Part shown: in pieces, positions 62,619 to 64,000 of the stretch | Position numbering within the stretch: position 1 is the first letter of the stretch | How the letters are laid out: each line of letters starts with the position of its first letter | Assembly (NCBI RefSeq): GCF_009762775.1 | Contig: NZ_CP046401.1 | Coordinates: forward strand, 5,344,001 to 5,408,000 | Origin: Maribellus comscasis | GTDB taxonomy: Bacteria; Bacteroidota; Bacteroidia; Bacteroidales; Prolixibacteraceae | Direction: 5' to 3' | DNA: 64,000 nt | Made by a program: the position numbers and the translations under genes | Notes under the pieces: model-generated | Database searches by the model: none | Told to the model about the DNA's origin: nothing | What the model saw: only the letters and a program-made list of their open reading frames with translations

Positions 62619-63571
62619 GGCTTTTTTATTACATAAGTATTTTCATTTTTTTCATATGAAAAATCGAGTGTAAGACATATCGTTTTTATAATATTTTCAA
62701 GACTGTAATTGCTATTGAACTGTCCTGAATATTTGAGTGCCCCGGCGTTTTTATCGTTTAATTCTATTTTTTTATTGAAGTGTTGTTCGAGTGTTTTTAA
62801 AACTTCAGATAAGGGCATGTTCGAAAAATTGAATCTTCCCGAAAGCCACGAATTGCTGTTTTGTTGCTGATTTATTTCTTCGCTCAGCTTTTTCGTTTTT
62901 GCGTTCCATGTTCCGATTTCGTTTTTTGTAAGAATTAATTTTTTACCGGAAAATAAGCTTCCGGAATTAAACGCAACTTTTCCTTCGTCAACCGTCACTT
63001 TTTCTGTGCTGGGATTATCTGCTTCAACTAAAAATTTTGTTCCCAGAACTTCAACTTTTGTATGTTGAGTTTTTATTTGAAATGGTTTTCCCGGTTTTTT
63101 GGTAATTTCAAAATATGCGGTTCCATTTAGTTTTACATCACGTTCATTTTTTTTGAAAGTTTTTGGATAGCTAAGACACGCATTTTTAGCTAAGATTACT
63201 TTTGAACTGTCGGGTAAAAAAACAATCTGGCGTTGTTGAGCAACAATTTCTGTCCGGTTATTTGGCTCCTGAATTTGTAAAACCAATTGAGTTGCCAGAG
63301 CCAATAGCAATAGTGCAGCTGCAGCCCTCCAAACAATATGTTTTGTTTTTCCGGATTGAATACGCTTATTCACTTTTTCCAGTCCTTCTTTCGCGTCGGG
63401 ATTAAAATCAATTTTTAATTTGCCTGTCGCCGTGTATGTTTTTCTGAGTTCTTCAAACTGTTGCCGGTTTTCTTTTGATGACGAAAGCCATGCGTCAAGC
63501 TCTTCTTTTTCTTTTTCCGAAAGTTTGTTTTCAAAAGACTGAATGATTCGATGTATTGGAATCTGCTCCAT
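62615..63571 (-). CDS. FecR-type anti-sigma factor
   Basis: 318 residues. A cytosolic N-terminal part (about 1-80, binding the sigma factor) precedes one membrane helix (AAALLLLALATQLVLQI, near 85-102) and a periplasmic FecR domain (IVFLPDSSKVILAKNACLSYPKTF, then GTAYFEITKKPGKPFQIKT). The C-terminus (SWLSGRFNFSNMPLSEVLKTLEQHFNKKI) is the STN-contacting DUF4974-like part. It should hold the ECF sigma factor inactive until an outer-membrane STN protein signals. The sigma gene ends 61 bp upstream and the STN-domain gene overlaps by 4 bp downstream, the standard order in Bacteroidota. Confidence 0.92.
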   Translation of the reverse strand: MEQIPIHRIIQSFENKLSEKEKEELDAWLSSSKENRQQFEELRKTYTATGKLKIDFNPDAKEGLEKVNKRIQSGKTKHIVWRAAAALLLLALATQLVLQIQEPNNRTEIVAQQRQIVFLPDSSKVILAKNACLSYPKTFKKNERDVKLNGTAYFEITKKPGKPFQIKTQHTKVEVLGTKFLVEADNPSTEKVTVDEGKVAFNSGSLFSGKKLILTKNEIGTWNAKTKKLSEEINQQQNSNSWLSGRFNFSNMPLSEVLKTLEQHFNKKIELNDKNAGALKYSGQFNSNYSLENIIKTICLTLDFSYEKNENTYVIKKP

Positions 63572-63632
63572 TGTTTTTTATTACAATGAACCTTCCCAAA
63601 AAAGAAACCCCTAAAGTTTATCGAAAATTTTG

Positions 63633-64000
63633 CTAAAGAATGATAAAAAGTAAAGTTGCAGGGATTAAATGTAAGAATGGTTTTACTTCTTCCCTTAATT
63701 TTGAAATGGCGATGGCGACTTGATTCTCAACCGTTTTGATTGATATGCCCAAATATTCCGCAATTTCTTTTTGAGTTAAACCTTCTAGTTTGTTGAGGAT
63801 GAAAATCTGTCTGCACCTTTCAGGAAGCTTTTGGATAGCCTTGTTCAGGTAGGGTGTAATCGTGGAATAATCTTCCGGCTCTTCCTGAGTTAATTTGAAA
63901 TTTGCGAGGTACTCTGATAAGTATTTTTTACGCGTGTTTTTTTGTCGAATTAATTTCATCGATTCATAATAAACCGATTTAAAAAGAAAAGCTTTAATGT
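63633..64000 (-). CDS. ECF RNA polymerase sigma factor (FecI-like), truncated by the window end
   Basis: The reading frame is open from its TAA through the window edge, so the 5' end lies outside; an internal Met at 63959 is not the true start. The visible part covers the end of sigma region 2 (KAFLFKSVYYES) and region 4, with a helix-turn-helix reading GLTQKEIAEYLGISIKTVEN. An additional C-terminal stretch (PFLHLIPATLLFIIL) is hydrophobic. It should direct RNA polymerase to its own cluster when released from the FecR protein encoded 61 bp downstream. No promoter for it is visible here. Confidence 0.9.
   Translation of the reverse strand, partial: IKAFLFKSVYYESMKLIRQKNTRKKYLSEYLANFKLTQEEPEDYSTITPYLNKAIQKLPERCRQIFILNKLEGLTQKEIAEYLGISIKTVENQVAIAISKLREEVKPFLHLIPATLLFIIL

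Overview
The window looks like chromosomal DNA of a Bacteroidota bacterium, most likely of the Marinilabiliales/Prolixibacteraceae type; the placement is inferred from gene content, not from a 16S gene. Supporting signs are two large secreted proteins with type IX secretion C-terminal domains, a tmRNA tag (GENNYALAA) close to the one I recall for Bacteroides, promoters with the Bacteroidota TAnnTTTG -7 box, a FecI/FecR pair, a Bacteroidota-type Na+-pumping decarboxylase operon, and AraC, GntR and Nudix-type sugar regulators.

Layout. 0-3.4 kb is accessory DNA: a transposase remnant, a complete IS3-family element (148-1754) with a canonical -1 frameshift signal, a striking dyad-symmetric array of CCTGC/GCAGG motifs spaced 20-21 bp (1774-2003), and an uncharacterised 246-aa gene whose stop codon lies at the array edge. 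3.5-9.6 kb holds an AT-rich polytopic membrane protein, a GH79-like lipoprotein and a membrane-anchored AraC regulator. 9.6-18.1 kb holds a secreted subtilase with five 74-aa repeats, a lipoprotein, a LuxR-type regulator with a degenerate receiver, and a STAND-like ATPase. 18.3-21.7 kb holds a GT4/GH57-like pair, in which the GH57 member appears catalytically dead, and ssrA. 22-26.4 kb is a 1248-aa surface protein and a gene relic.

26.4-38.7 kb is sugar metabolism: an acyl-CoA synthetase/GHMP kinase/GalU operon on the minus strand, then a galactose locus (galM, a GntR regulator, galT, galK, a Nudix-type regulator, an SSS symporter). The GntR gene is flanked by two near-identical direct-repeat operators, one before galM and one at the galT promoter, so I infer that it regulates the Leloir pathway. 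A phosphoesterase and two identical tRNA-Asp genes follow.

39-51 kb holds a membrane protein sharing its N-terminal module with the ATPase at 16.4 kb, a DoxX/TIM-barrel fusion, the oadGAB sodium pump operon with an FNR/CRP-type palindrome far upstream, two outer-membrane proteins, and arcC-arcB. 51-59.1 kb is core housekeeping (ftsK, lolA-like, pyk, aroQ, xerD, pckA). 59.1-64 kb is a minus-strand cluster: an ECF sigma factor cut by the window end, FecR, an STN/carboxypeptidase-D-like outer-membrane protein, an ABC ATPase, a permease and a TlpA-like thioredoxin; the last five overlap one another and are probably made as one unit.

The feature I consider most likely to be undescribed is the helically phased inverted array at 1774-2003 with its adjacent gene.
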